Shown: one piece after another, positions 45,900 to 54,381 of the stretch
How positions within the stretch are numbered: position 1 is the first letter of the stretch
Layout of the letters: every line of letters starts with the position of its first letter
Source: Echinicola marina
Lineage (GTDB): Bacteria; Bacteroidota; Bacteroidia; Cytophagales; Cyclobacteriaceae
Length of the DNA: 64,000 bases
Reading direction: 5' to 3'
Assembly: GCF_020463795.1 (NCBI RefSeq)
Contig: NZ_CP080025.1
Span: forward strand, 2,663,501 to 2,727,500
Notes under the pieces: generated by a model
Told to the model about the DNA's origin: nothing
The model's database searches: none
What the model saw: only the letters and a program-made list of their open reading frames with translations
Position numbers and translations under genes: made by a program

Positions 45900-47520
45900 C
45901 TGACTAACGTAATAAAAATAGGTTAAACATGGACTGTTTCCAGTCCCAAATCCTCATTTGTCAGACCGAATTTATCGATTTGCTTCCTAATCCTTTTAAC
46001 TAAACCCAGTTTTCTTTTCTGGTCCAGGAAGAGATAACCTTCCGGATTGATATAGGGTACTCCCTTCACCACCATGTTCCAGATGATGACGGCCAGCTTT
46101 CTGGCCGTGGCACTGATGGCCGAAACCCTTCCTTTTCTAAAACTTATTCTATGAAAGAAGTCTCTTAGTGGTGTAGAATCCTTCAGGTTTCCAATGGCAT
46201 TGGCCGCATTCCGTAATGCGATTTTCAGTCTGTTACTTCCTTTTGGAACTTTACTTGAGAGCACCTTCCCTCCGCTCACCTTGTTGTTCGGTGCCAGTCG
46301 CAGCCAGGAAGCGAAGTGCTTGGCCGTTTTAAACTTTCTGATGCCCTCTATGCCTACTTCGCTCATCAAGGCCAGTACCGTCGAAAAACTCATTCCTTCG
46401 ATGGCCAACAGGTCAGTTCCTTCAAAGATCCGGTAAGCCTTCAGGTTGAGGTCGATGTCCTTGGGGGTGTTTTTGTTGACCCTTTTGTAGGGCTTTGCCT
46501 CTATATAGTGCTGCCGCTTATTGTCATCCGAATTGATGATATCATCCAGCATCTTCTCGATCTCTTTATCGCATCGGGCGATTTTTTCCTGGGTCTGATC
46601 ATAAGTCTCCAGCTCCTGTTTCAGTGCAAACAGGTAATCTTTTCTTCCATTGCTCTGCAAGGCCTTGGCTATATCTTCTTCGCTTTTCCGGCAGTTTCCA
46701 TGACGCAGGGAAGCAAGTTTCTGCGGGTTGGTTTCCCCTTCGCAGATGGCCCGGATGATCAGCAGTCCGGTAAGTCCGCAGATATCCCTGACTACTACAT
46801 CCAACCGAAAGTTGAGCAGCCGGAGGTATTTCTGCATTTTCTTTGATGCTGAGGCGGCAGAGTGAAGAAGGTTTGCCCGATGGCGACAATAGGTCCGAAG
46901 CTCTTCGGTTTTGCCTTCGGGAAGGAAACTTCCGGTCAACAGGCCAAGGGTATGGAGTTTCTGGATCCATTGACAGTCCTTCACGTCGGTTTTCTTGCCC
47001 TTGATGTTTTTGGTGAACTTTCCGTTGCACAGGATCACTTCAAAACCTTTGGCAGTCAACATCGCATACAGATTTTGCCAATAGCTGCCCGTGCTTTCCA
47101 TGGCAATGGTTTTCGTTCCCTTTTCCCCCAACCATTCTGCCATGGCAAATAAATCCTGATTGAACACCCCGTACTCCCGAACGTCCTGTTCGGACTGGCC
47201 CACTGCAACCCAGTGGGAGCGACTGCCGACGTCAATACCCGCAGCCTGAGGGTTGACGACTTCCATGGAGATGATTTCTTGTTCCATAAGACCTGAAGGG
47301 TTTAGTACTCTCTGAGGATGTGCTTTTGGCAAGAAAATATTCTGAACGGGGTTGCCGAAGCCTCGGCACCGCCACTGAGGTCATCGCAAGCATCCCAACC
47401 AGAATGACGCCCGTGCTTCCCGAGGGACGGGAGCGACAGTTCTAAAATCGGCCTTGCAGAGAGTGATTGAATTTAGCAAAAAAAGCTGATTATCCATCTC
47501 GCCCGTTAGCATACGAAGTC
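45900..47520 (-). mobile_element. IS110-family insertion sequence (ends approximate)
   Basis: Contains one full-length DEDD transposase and about 200 bp of hairpin-rich non-coding sequence upstream of it. The exact ends are unclear; the 10-nt direct repeat AATATTCTGA at 45894-45903 and 47336-47345 could mark boundaries, but that would leave almost no space for a bridge RNA. It splits unit 8 between the AraC gene and attC-like site 8. Confidence 0.7.
45923..47287 (-). CDS. IS110-family transposase
   Basis: 454 residues from ATG 47287 (an in-frame start at 47332 would add 15). N-terminal DEDD (RuvC-like) domain with AGIDVGSRSHWVAVG and KKTDVKDCQWI. C-terminal transposase_20 domain with LLAIEGMSFSTVLALMSEVG and the Ser in NKVSGGKVLSSKVPKGSNRLK. 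Characterised members recombine DNA under guidance of a structured bridge RNA. Confidence 0.95.
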   Translation of the reverse strand: MEQEIISMEVVNPQAAGIDVGSRSHWVAVGQSEQDVREYGVFNQDLFAMAEWLGEKGTKTIAMESTGSYWQNLYAMLTAKGFEVILCNGKFTKNIKGKKTDVKDCQWIQKLHTLGLLTGSFLPEGKTEELRTYCRHRANLLHSAASASKKMQKYLRLLNFRLDVVVRDICGLTGLLIIRAICEGETNPQKLASLRHGNCRKSEEDIAKALQSNGRKDYLFALKQELETYDQTQEKIARCDKEIEKMLDDIINSDDNKRQHYIEAKPYKRVNKNTPKDIDLNLKAYRIFEGTDLLAIEGMSFSTVLALMSEVGIEGIRKFKTAKHFASWLRLAPNNKVSGGKVLSSKVPKGSNRLKIALRNAANAIGNLKDSTPLRDFFHRISFRKGRVSAISATARKLAVIIWNMVVKGVPYINPEGYLFLDQKRKLGLVKRIRKQIDKFGLTNEDLGLETVHV

Positions 47521-47541
47521 AACTTTTTAAAGTAGGGGGAA
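47333..47541 (-). ncRNA. Candidate bridge-RNA region of the IS110 element
   Basis: A GC-richer non-coding stretch upstream of the transposase with several hairpins: GCCGA/TCGGC near 47353-47366 and GCTTCCCG/CGGGAGC near 47415-47434. IS110 elements carry such RNAs in the non-coding end. No guide loops could be matched to the target by eye. Confidence 0.35.
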
Positions 47542-47681
47542 TTACCGCCAACGTTTTGCAGCTACCCGAAGGTGGCGATTTCGAAGCGATTCACTGTCAA
47601 CCAAGCAGAAACTTTGATAGAAGCACAAAACTTGATTTAACCACTGAGCCGCCACTTTTGGGTAGGTGCTGTTATAGCCTG
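47542..47681 (-). repeat. attC-like site 8
   Basis: GCTACCCGAAGGTGGCGA pairs with CCGCCACTTTTGGGTAGG. It contains the block ATTTCGAAGCGATTCACTGTC shared with site 1. GTTATAGCCTGTTG opens unit 9 and is matched by CAATAGGCTATAAC at 48698-48711. Confidence 0.88.
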
Positions 47682-47689
47682 TTGTTATT

Positions 47690-48661
47690 CTATTCGTCAT
47701 TGGTCGGTATGTGTTTTTCTTTGCAGTATTCTTCTATTTCTGTGTCGTTTGCAAAGTAGCTGTCACAAAATTCGTCAAGTTCCTTTTCAGCACCGGAAAC
47801 ATATTTTTCACTTGCTGTCATTAGTTTTTCTGTCTGTTCAATGAACCTGTTAAACTCATTGTTCATTTTGCAGAGTTTGTCAATGGTCTTGAAGTCTAAG
47901 TCCCGATATGTCGCTGGAAAAAGTATTTTGCTTTGGTATGGGTTGGCGTTAAGTTCAATTATTCCAATTCCAAATGACTGATTTAATCTTGCCATTTCTT
48001 CGTTCAAACTGTCGCTAAACTCAAAAGCCACTAAATAGCCATAGTTAGCCCAACTTGAATTTGAAACTGCTTGGAAAAATGCTTTTTTAAGTTCACTGTC
48101 GCTGTTGATTTCCTTTTTTAATTCGTAGGAACTCATTTTGAAAGTGTCAACCCGATTTATTGATTTTAAAAAATTCTGGCTGGCTTTTGTCTGCAAGTTT
48201 AAAAACTTAATGCCAACCATATCTGGGTGTGTCCAAATTTGGTTATTGTCCTTTCCGTTTGATTGTTCGTGAAAAATTGTCTTTGAGTAGGTGTCTGTGT
48301 TTTTAAGATAACTGCTCAAAAGTTTATGTAAATCTCTTTCTTCGTATGTCTTTGACTTGGTCAGCTTTTTCGGTAAGGTTTTTTGAGTTTCTGTCTCACC
48401 GCTAAGAACATCAATTGCAATATTTTGCTCGTTCTTTGTCAAGTAGTAAGAATAGGTTCCGCCTTGTTGTTTTATTCTTTTTACTCTCGTGTCACCGTTG
48501 CGAATAAAGTCACCAAGTAAAGCCGAAACTGTCGAAGCGGGTGTTTTGGCAGCCCCAAAGTCATAATATTTTTTGTCAATAATATGATTGCAAACTTCCA
48601 AATAGTTTGTCAGTCCGTTAATTTCTTCAAGGCTCTTTAAAACTGCTTCTTTTAATGTCAT
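47690..48661 (-). CDS. HrgA-like HTH-nuclease fusion protein
   Basis: A 323-residue protein. The N-terminus (LKEAVLKSLEEINGLTNYLEVCNHI ... YDFGAAKTPASTVSALL) is a HARE-type winged helix as in HrgA/COG2958. The middle carries a PD-(D/E)XK-like core with IWTHPDMVG and SSYELKKEI (Pro-Asp and Glu-x-Lys). Such fusions accompany restriction systems. It is the only gene of unit 9, beginning 50 nt inside the boundary. Confidence 0.78.
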   Translation of the reverse strand: MTLKEAVLKSLEEINGLTNYLEVCNHIIDKKYYDFGAAKTPASTVSALLGDFIRNGDTRVKRIKQQGGTYSYYLTKNEQNIAIDVLSGETETQKTLPKKLTKSKTYEERDLHKLLSSYLKNTDTYSKTIFHEQSNGKDNNQIWTHPDMVGIKFLNLQTKASQNFLKSINRVDTFKMSSYELKKEINSDSELKKAFFQAVSNSSWANYGYLVAFEFSDSLNEEMARLNQSFGIGIIELNANPYQSKILFPATYRDLDFKTIDKLCKMNNEFNRFIEQTEKLMTASEKYVSGAEKELDEFCDSYFANDTEIEEYCKEKHIPTNDE

Positions 48662-48701
48662 TTCTGTTCTTTTATGTTTTACGGTGCTGTCGTCCTACAA
48701 T

Positions 48702-48838
48702 AGGCTATAACGGTCTCGGGTATGAAACGTAGGGCATTTCGAAGCTTTTAACTGTCCGCCCGAAAGTAAGCTTGCTAAGTGCTGAAAACTTTCGGAAACC
48801 ACTGTCCGCCCTATGTTTTATACCCATTGTTGTGCACT
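48702..48838 (-). repeat. attC-like site 9
   Basis: GGGTATGAAACGTAGGGC pairs with GCCCTATGTTTTATACCC with two mismatches. The central region holds a CCGAAAG/CTTTCGG hairpin. GTTGTGCAC opens unit 10, matched by GTGCACAAC at 49636-49644. Confidence 0.9.
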
Positions 48839-48843
48839 GCCTT

Positions 48844-49611
48844 TTAGTTTTCAGGTTTAATGATTATTTCAACAATAAAGTCTTCATCTTCTTGATTTAA
48901 GTCATTTTGAATTCCTTTTGGATTTGTGATGCGTCCTTCGGGGTCATATGTGAAACATACAAGTCTTTTACAATCTGGATGTGCTTTATATTTCGCCTTG
49001 TCTTCAATTAGCTGTTTACCTAGTTCTTTGTCAGCCAAACCCTTTCTTGTCATTTTAACTTCAATAACAAGCTGTTCATCTTTTAATAGGAAATCCATTC
49101 TTGACGAACCACCTGCGTAACTCGGTGTCCATTCTTCTTTTCTTATATCAGCAAAGTGAAGTTTAAGCAAACAATGCAAGAGGTCTTGCACGTCATACTC
49201 ATCTTGAACATCTAATGTTGGTTTAGAATTGTAACGTTTTCTAAGTTGAATTACTACAGAGTGAAATCTATCAAAAATGACATTTAGTAAGTCAGCTTGG
49301 GTCAAGGGCTTCACTGTTTTAATTGGTGTCGCATTATGGCAAGCTTTGAGAGCTGCGATCAATTTAGTATGATGCCTTTCAAAGTCATCTTTTTCGTAAC
49401 CTGAAATAAATCTGTCATCGAATTTCTTGTAAAGCCGAAATACTGAACTGTTTTCGCCAAAATTTTGAATAATAAAGTCTTCGACCGTTGCTATCCAAGC
49501 TAAAAATTCGTCAGAGGGTTTACTATATACTCCGTATTGACTTCTGTAACTATTATTTTCAAAAGTGAATTTTTGTCCTTGAGTTATTAGGTCGTCAATT
49601 TTTTCTTTCAT
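48844..49611 (-). CDS. PD-(D/E)XK nuclease-like protein
   Basis: A 255-residue protein. The helical N-terminal half is uncharacterised. The C-terminal half has the nuclease-like core SSRMDFLLKDEQLVIEVKMTRKG (Asp, then Glu-x-Lys) preceded by EYDVQDLLHCLLKLHF, a layout common in small restriction or defence nucleases. Only gene of unit 10. Confidence 0.78.
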   Translation of the reverse strand: MKEKIDDLITQGQKFTFENNSYRSQYGVYSKPSDEFLAWIATVEDFIIQNFGENSSVFRLYKKFDDRFISGYEKDDFERHHTKLIAALKACHNATPIKTVKPLTQADLLNVIFDRFHSVVIQLRKRYNSKPTLDVQDEYDVQDLLHCLLKLHFADIRKEEWTPSYAGGSSRMDFLLKDEQLVIEVKMTRKGLADKELGKQLIEDKAKYKAHPDCKRLVCFTYDPEGRITNPKGIQNDLNQEDEDFIVEIIIKPEN

Positions 49612-49634
49612 CTATTATGTTGTCTTGTTTTGGT

Positions 49635-49705
49635 TGTGCACAACGGTTTAGCTATGAACAGTAGTGTCCTGAAAGGCACTATTGTTTATAGGTTTTGTTG
49701 GGGTT
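49635..49705 (-). repeat. attC-like site 10 (short form)
   Basis: About 70 bp. AGCTATGAACAGTAGTG pairs with CACTATTGTTTATAGGT around a 10-nt loop. GTTGGGGTTA opens unit 11 and is matched by TAACCCCAAC at 50905-50914. The end of the 295-residue gene is encoded through it. Confidence 0.87.
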
Positions 49706-50535
49706 AGTTTTTCTTTATCAATTGTTGTATTAACGTATTTTGTAACACCAATACCAATAAATGCAGCAACGGCACTTGCGAAAAGGAATAAGATGATAGC
49801 AACTATCCAATTATCCTTGCCCGCATAAAATATACCAGCAGGACTGATTCCATAAACTTGGAAAATATTACTTTTAGTTTTTAAGTCTCCTTCAACAGAA
49901 AGGGAAATTACATTATGCATATTATCCACTTTTCGAAGAGTAGATTGATGCAAAGCAACGTAGTCACCTGAATTGAAGGCGTTGGCTTCCTCTTCTCCAT
50001 TTAGAAAACTTGCCATGGTGACTTTATTCAATTTATAAAGCGATTCCATTCTTGGGTGTGGCGAATATTGCTTCCCATAAGTGTCAACAAAAAGTCTAGC
50101 TAAGTCAATCTTTAAATTGTCGTTAATCTGAACTGGTGTACCTCCTAAAACTCTGTATCGATGGTTAATTGCTTCGAAACCAAAGTTTATATTCCGCATG
50201 TTTATGTGAATCCATTTGTAATCAAGATGGTTACTAACAAATGAGAAATACTCGTCCAGCATGTCTTTTTCTAATTGATTGTAGTGCTGATTAATCTGAG
50301 CAGGAAGAATTCCTTTCAATTCTGCCATTTTATGAATAGAGAAAGAATGTGTTTGTGCATTCCGAACATATCTTACAGCAATAGATGTAATTCTTGGAGT
50401 ATTTCCTTGAGGTAAGTTGAAAAAGCTTTCACATGAATAGTGAATAACCAAGTATTCAGAAGGGTTGTCACTTATATGTTTAAGCACCTCCTTTGCTTTT
50501 TTTCTTTTCTTATTTCTTTCAGATGCCTTCGACAT
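49648..50535 (-). CDS. Uncharacterised protein with C-terminal membrane helix
   Basis: A 295-residue protein of unknown function. The soluble N-terminal part (about 1-230) contains blocks (YLVIHYSCESF, WIHINMRNINFGFEAINHRY, DLARLFVDTYG...HPRMESL) faintly like a degenerate DnaQ-type exonuclease. One membrane helix lies at about 240-262, then a short tail whose last 15 or so codons lie in attC-like site 10. It is translated 1 nt after the 118-residue gene. Confidence 0.7.
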   Translation of the reverse strand: MSKASERNKKRKKAKEVLKHISDNPSEYLVIHYSCESFFNLPQGNTPRITSIAVRYVRNAQTHSFSIHKMAELKGILPAQINQHYNQLEKDMLDEYFSFVSNHLDYKWIHINMRNINFGFEAINHRYRVLGGTPVQINDNLKIDLARLFVDTYGKQYSPHPRMESLYKLNKVTMASFLNGEEEANAFNSGDYVALHQSTLRKVDNMHNVISLSVEGDLKTKSNIFQVYGISPAGIFYAGKDNWIVAIILFLFASAVAAFIGIGVTKYVNTTIDKEKLTPTKPINNSAFQDTTVHS

Positions 50536-50536
50536 G

Positions 50537-50893
50537 TTACTTTTTAATTATTCTTGATTTAACAGCTCTATGATTCAGTCCTGATTTAATTGTCAGTTCC
50601 AAAAAGGAGTTCATCAAATTATCAAGTTTATTCATTTTTGTTTCATCTTCTATCCAAACATCAGCTACAGAGCCTGCACCACCAAGAAGTTCAGCAGAAA
50701 TCACTTTTTCTTTAAATAAGTCTTTGTCCTCTTTTTGAACAGTAGACAAAATTTGCATGATCCAATTAGCCTGGGCAGTATATGCCGAATCACGAAGAAT
50801 TTTATAGATTTCTGTCAAAAGAATAGTAAATCGTTCTTTATTTTCCTCCTTGAAATCTATGTTGTATGTTTTCTTTTTAAATAATCCGAACAT
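50537..50893 (-). CDS. Hypothetical protein, first gene of unit 11
   Basis: A 118-residue helical protein starting MFGLFKKKTYNIDF and containing GGAGSVADVWIEDETKMNKLDNLMNSFLEL. No family recognised with certainty. ATG 21 nt inside the unit boundary. Probably works with the membrane-anchored protein encoded 1 nt downstream. Confidence 0.65.
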   Translation of the reverse strand: MFGLFKKKTYNIDFKEENKERFTILLTEIYKILRDSAYTAQANWIMQILSTVQKEDKDLFKEKVISAELLGGAGSVADVWIEDETKMNKLDNLMNSFLELTIKSGLNHRAVKSRIIKK

Positions 50894-50904
50894 GTTTTTC
50901 TAAT

Positions 50905-50970
50905 TAACCCCAACGTTTAGTGTATGGTGCGTATCCCGAAGGGTATGCACTATACACCGTGTTGTGCCTA
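50905..50970 (-). repeat. attC-like site 11 (short form)
   Basis: About 65 bp. GTGTATGGTGCGTATCC pairs with GGGTATGCACTATACAC around a tiny loop: the cleanest hairpin of the array. GTTGTGCCTA opens unit 12, matched by TAGGCACAAC at 53546-53555. Confidence 0.92.
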
Positions 50971-53538
50971 GTGTTTTTTCTTTTTTCTCCTTTTCTTTTT
51001 CCTAAACTTATCTTGATTGTTACTAATTATGTAATCAACATATTCCTTCTCTTTATCCATTTTGTTTTCAATAAAGACTCTGTTTAGATAAGGTAGGTTT
51101 ACGGTGTATAAGTCAATTTTTGGCCACTTTAAAATCGAGTCAATATAGTCTTGTGGAGATTCTTTTATGATTTTAGAGAATAACACACGATTTACCTTGA
51201 AGTAGATTGGAACAAAATGCAGAAATACTTGCTCTCCCGTTTTATTTATAGTCTTTGATATTTTGTCAGTCAATCTTGGAACATCAATTTCTCTGGCAGC
51301 AAGACAAAATTTGTCAAAATCGAAAACGATTAACTTGGACATTGCATTGCCAAATTGTTGGAATGTAAAATCTTCATTGTCTATCTTATGAGTAATTAAT
51401 TCGCTGTTTATCTCCTTTGCAATTTTTGAAATTCTTGGATTGTCAATTTTGGATAAATATTCGAGTGACTCCGCAATACTAAGTAAATCTGACTTTTCAA
51501 TTTTTTCCTGAAATTGCTCATCAGTAATCAAGCCTAGTAAGTACTTAGATAATTGAAAGTCCACATCTTTTAATGCAAATAGTAACGACTTGATTGCTTG
51601 CAAACTTGTTGTAGTCAGTTTGGATTGTAATTTATCCTTATCAAGTAGCTTTATAAGTTGTTTAGTTTTATTTCTATTGAGGTGATTAAATACTCTCAAC
51701 GAAATACTAAGTAGTGTCAGATTTTGTTCTAATATTCTATCAGCTAAAAAGGAGTTTTCTAGTTGCTCAAATAGTGCTTGACATTCTTTAAAGTAAATAC
51801 TAGAAACATTCTCTAAAAAAATGACAACTTCTTTTATTGGCTCTTCTTTAATTTTAGTTTGAAGAGCTTCATTATTCGAAATCAATAGCTCTAATCCATC
51901 TTTTGGTGATAATGTTTTAAGCTTGAAAGCAACTTTTCTAAGGTCTTGGTTTTCTATAACCAACAATTCAGGAGACACCTTTCTTTTATTTAGAATTGAT
52001 TCAATTTTTTTAGGACTAATAGATTTTAGTTCTGAAATACCTGAATACAAGTCAGAGGAAGAAGCACTATTAATTTTATCTAGGAGATTTTCATCATTTA
52101 ATGAATCTAAAATACTCTTGGTTCTTTCAGCGTCAATTTTTCTCAAATTTGAGAGGGCATTGGAAATATGCTGAATAGATACTTCATAAAGCTTGTTTTG
52201 GAAGAAATCATCTTTGTCTAAATCCGCATACAGGGTTTTTGAGTGCTCCCAATTAATATTCGTGTGTATGTTTTTTAGTGTACGACTTATACCATCAATT
52301 CTTAACTTTCTGAGAAATTCCAACTGTTCTGAATGGTTTAATTCAGCAACTCTAAAAAAACTGTTTCTGTCTAGAACAATATCTAAAGTTGAGTTTATAC
52401 TCTCAATTTCTTTTTCTTCAAGCTTTACATTTTCTGTTAATTCAGTTTTGAACTCTGTAATATATTGGTGAAACTCTTTTTCTTTTCTTTCAGCGTTGCT
52501 TCTAAAATCCGGATAATCAATTTCATCTTTGTAGACTTCAAAAAGCTTCATTGATAAAAGTTCAAATGACTCTATTTGAATAAAGTATGAATTGTTCGTC
52601 TGGTTTATCAGTTCCTTTACTCTCCAATTTAGGTTTTCTGGGTTGCGACCACACCAAAGCAAACCATAATCCTTAGACTTCAACTTAGCAAGAGCATTCA
52701 TAACAGAGTCATCTGCTCCATTATAGCCAACTACAATAAGGTCAAATGATTTTAAGCATTCTTCCAATTTATTCTCCATATTACTCCAAAGCAACCCTGT
52801 TTCGGGTTTAGTATTCTTGATATTCTCGAATAAAAAATCTCCGTGTAATTTGATAATGTTTGGTCGTTTGCTCAGGGTATTAATGTACTGAGCAACTTCA
52901 TTATGTGAATATATTTTTGGCTTAGTTTCAGTATATCTAATTAGCGAATCATAAATGAGGTCATCAAAATTTGTGGTGAATACATTGGTAATTTTTCCAT
53001 TTGATATTAAATGAGAAAACAACAAATATGCACCTGAAGGTTCTTTAAAGTCAATCAGGTGTTCTATCAGTTTTTGCCTTTCTTTTGGACTTTCAGAAAA
53101 ACGCTCAAACCAAAAACCATAAAGCAAATCATCAAAAACGAACTGCTTTAAGGTTTTCGCATCACTCGTTTTGAAAAGATTTGAAAGATAGGGTGGTGTG
53201 TTTTTCTTTAGGTCTTCAAGTACTTTTTCAACCTTTTCCTTTAAGGTAGTTTCTTCTTCAAGATATTTACTTTGAAAATTAGCCTGTATGACTTGAAAAG
53301 CTTCATTGTCTATGTCGTATGTAGATTCCAAGAATTCGGAACTATTCGCAAAGTTCTTTAGGTACCAATGCTTTCTTAGAAGTTCTATTATCTCATAACC
53401 TGTCGGTATTTCAGAACTTCTAGAACATCCTGCACCAAGTAAGAATGAACACTTAGGCAATTCTTTAAAATCGTGATTTGTCTCTCTAAATTTATTTAGG
53501 AGAAAGTCGATTTGTTTGATTTTGTCTTTTCGTATCAT
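50968..53538 (-). CDS. Large SIR2-like protein with helical repeat C-terminus
   Basis: An 856-residue protein. The SIR2-like NAD-binding domain (about 1-340) has FLLGAGCSRSSEIPTGYEI (32-50), VFTTNFDDLIYDSL and IKLHGDF. The remaining 500 residues are leucine-rich and helical with a loose repeat (LRKID..., LKDVDFQLS..., LSKIDNPRISK...), ending in a Lys/Arg tail. Stand-alone SIR2-like proteins commonly act as NAD-depleting phage-defence effectors, and the helical part would be the sensor. Only gene of unit 12, ATG about 17 nt inside the boundary. Confidence 0.85.
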   Translation of the reverse strand: MIRKDKIKQIDFLLNKFRETNHDFKELPKCSFLLGAGCSRSSEIPTGYEIIELLRKHWYLKNFANSSEFLESTYDIDNEAFQVIQANFQSKYLEEETTLKEKVEKVLEDLKKNTPPYLSNLFKTSDAKTLKQFVFDDLLYGFWFERFSESPKERQKLIEHLIDFKEPSGAYLLFSHLISNGKITNVFTTNFDDLIYDSLIRYTETKPKIYSHNEVAQYINTLSKRPNIIKLHGDFLFENIKNTKPETGLLWSNMENKLEECLKSFDLIVVGYNGADDSVMNALAKLKSKDYGLLWCGRNPENLNWRVKELINQTNNSYFIQIESFELLSMKLFEVYKDEIDYPDFRSNAERKEKEFHQYITEFKTELTENVKLEEKEIESINSTLDIVLDRNSFFRVAELNHSEQLEFLRKLRIDGISRTLKNIHTNINWEHSKTLYADLDKDDFFQNKLYEVSIQHISNALSNLRKIDAERTKSILDSLNDENLLDKINSASSSDLYSGISELKSISPKKIESILNKRKVSPELLVIENQDLRKVAFKLKTLSPKDGLELLISNNEALQTKIKEEPIKEVVIFLENVSSIYFKECQALFEQLENSFLADRILEQNLTLLSISLRVFNHLNRNKTKQLIKLLDKDKLQSKLTTTSLQAIKSLLFALKDVDFQLSKYLLGLITDEQFQEKIEKSDLLSIAESLEYLSKIDNPRISKIAKEINSELITHKIDNEDFTFQQFGNAMSKLIVFDFDKFCLAAREIDVPRLTDKISKTINKTGEQVFLHFVPIYFKVNRVLFSKIIKESPQDYIDSILKWPKIDLYTVNLPYLNRVFIENKMDKEKEYVDYIISNNQDKFRKKKRRKKKKH

Positions 53539-53545
53539 TTTACAT

Positions 53546-53682
53546 TAGGCACAACGGTTTCGTGTATGAGCAGTAGCGGATTTTAACCCACGAAACTGTC
53601 AGATAGCATCAACCTTTGGTTTATATTTTTACGTTTAAAACAGCACTAAACCTGCTATTGATTATACACATTGTTAGCGGGT
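53546..53682 (-). repeat. attC-like site 12
   Basis: GTGTATGAGCAGTAGCGG pairs with CCTGCTATTGATTATACAC. GTTAGCGGG opens unit 13 and is matched by CCCGCTAAC at 54770-54778. Confidence 0.87.
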
Positions 53683-53688
53683 CGTTTT

Positions 53689-54381
53689 TTATTTATTCTT
53701 CACAATTCTGAATCCTAAATCGTCTATTTTGAATGAGAAAGGATGACTTCTTCTTCGAGTTGTCGCCATAACACTTCTTTCTTGGTCGCACCATCCACCA
53801 CCACGGAATACACGATAAGAACCATAAACAGTTTCATCATAAATATCTGTACACCATTCCCAAACATTTCCCAGCATATCGTAAAGTCCCCAATCGTTTG
53901 GCATTTTTTGTCCGACTTCTTGCGTGTGATTATTGGAGTTTTCTTTAAACCAAGCAACTTCACTCAATTCTCCATATCTAATGTCTTTGGTTCCTGCTTG
54001 GCAAGCAAATTGCCATTCTGCTTCTGTTGGCAACCGAAATCCATTTGCGTCTGAATTCAGTGTTACACTTTCATTAACCATATCAATTTCATAGCATTTA
54101 TCTATTCCTAAAGATTCAGAAAGAGCATTACAAAAACTTACTGCATCAATCCAAGAAACTGTTTCAACTGGGAGCTTGTCACCTTAAAATGTACTTGGGG
54201 TTTGATTGGTTACTGCTAAATACAAATCTTGTGTTACAGGATATCTTAAAATGAAAAACGATTTTATCTCTGTTGTCCATTTTTCATTTATTCTGTCATC
54301 ACGTAATTCTATTTTTCCTTTTGGAATTTGAATCATTTGCTCAGTAATAAATGTTTCTATGTCTATTTTTGTAACATTCAC
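53689..54381 (-). pseudogene. SUMF1/FGE-sulfatase-domain gene with one in-frame stop
   Basis: A full-length frame of about 229 residues interrupted only by TAA at 54184-54186 (PSTF-stop-GDKLPVE), where family members have a lysine (AAA to TAA is one change). The upstream part has MIQIPKGKIELRDDR; the downstream part has FRLPTEAEWQFACQAGT, WCTDIYDE and FRGGGWCDQERS. The family includes formylglycine-generating enzyme and other oxidoreductase-like sensors. Overlaps the DUF4180 gene by 4 nt. Confidence 0.85.

Noticed and set aside
46316..46846. 176-codon open frame opposite the IS110 transposase
   Set aside because: It is an antisense shadow of a strongly conserved coding sequence and has no recognisable features.
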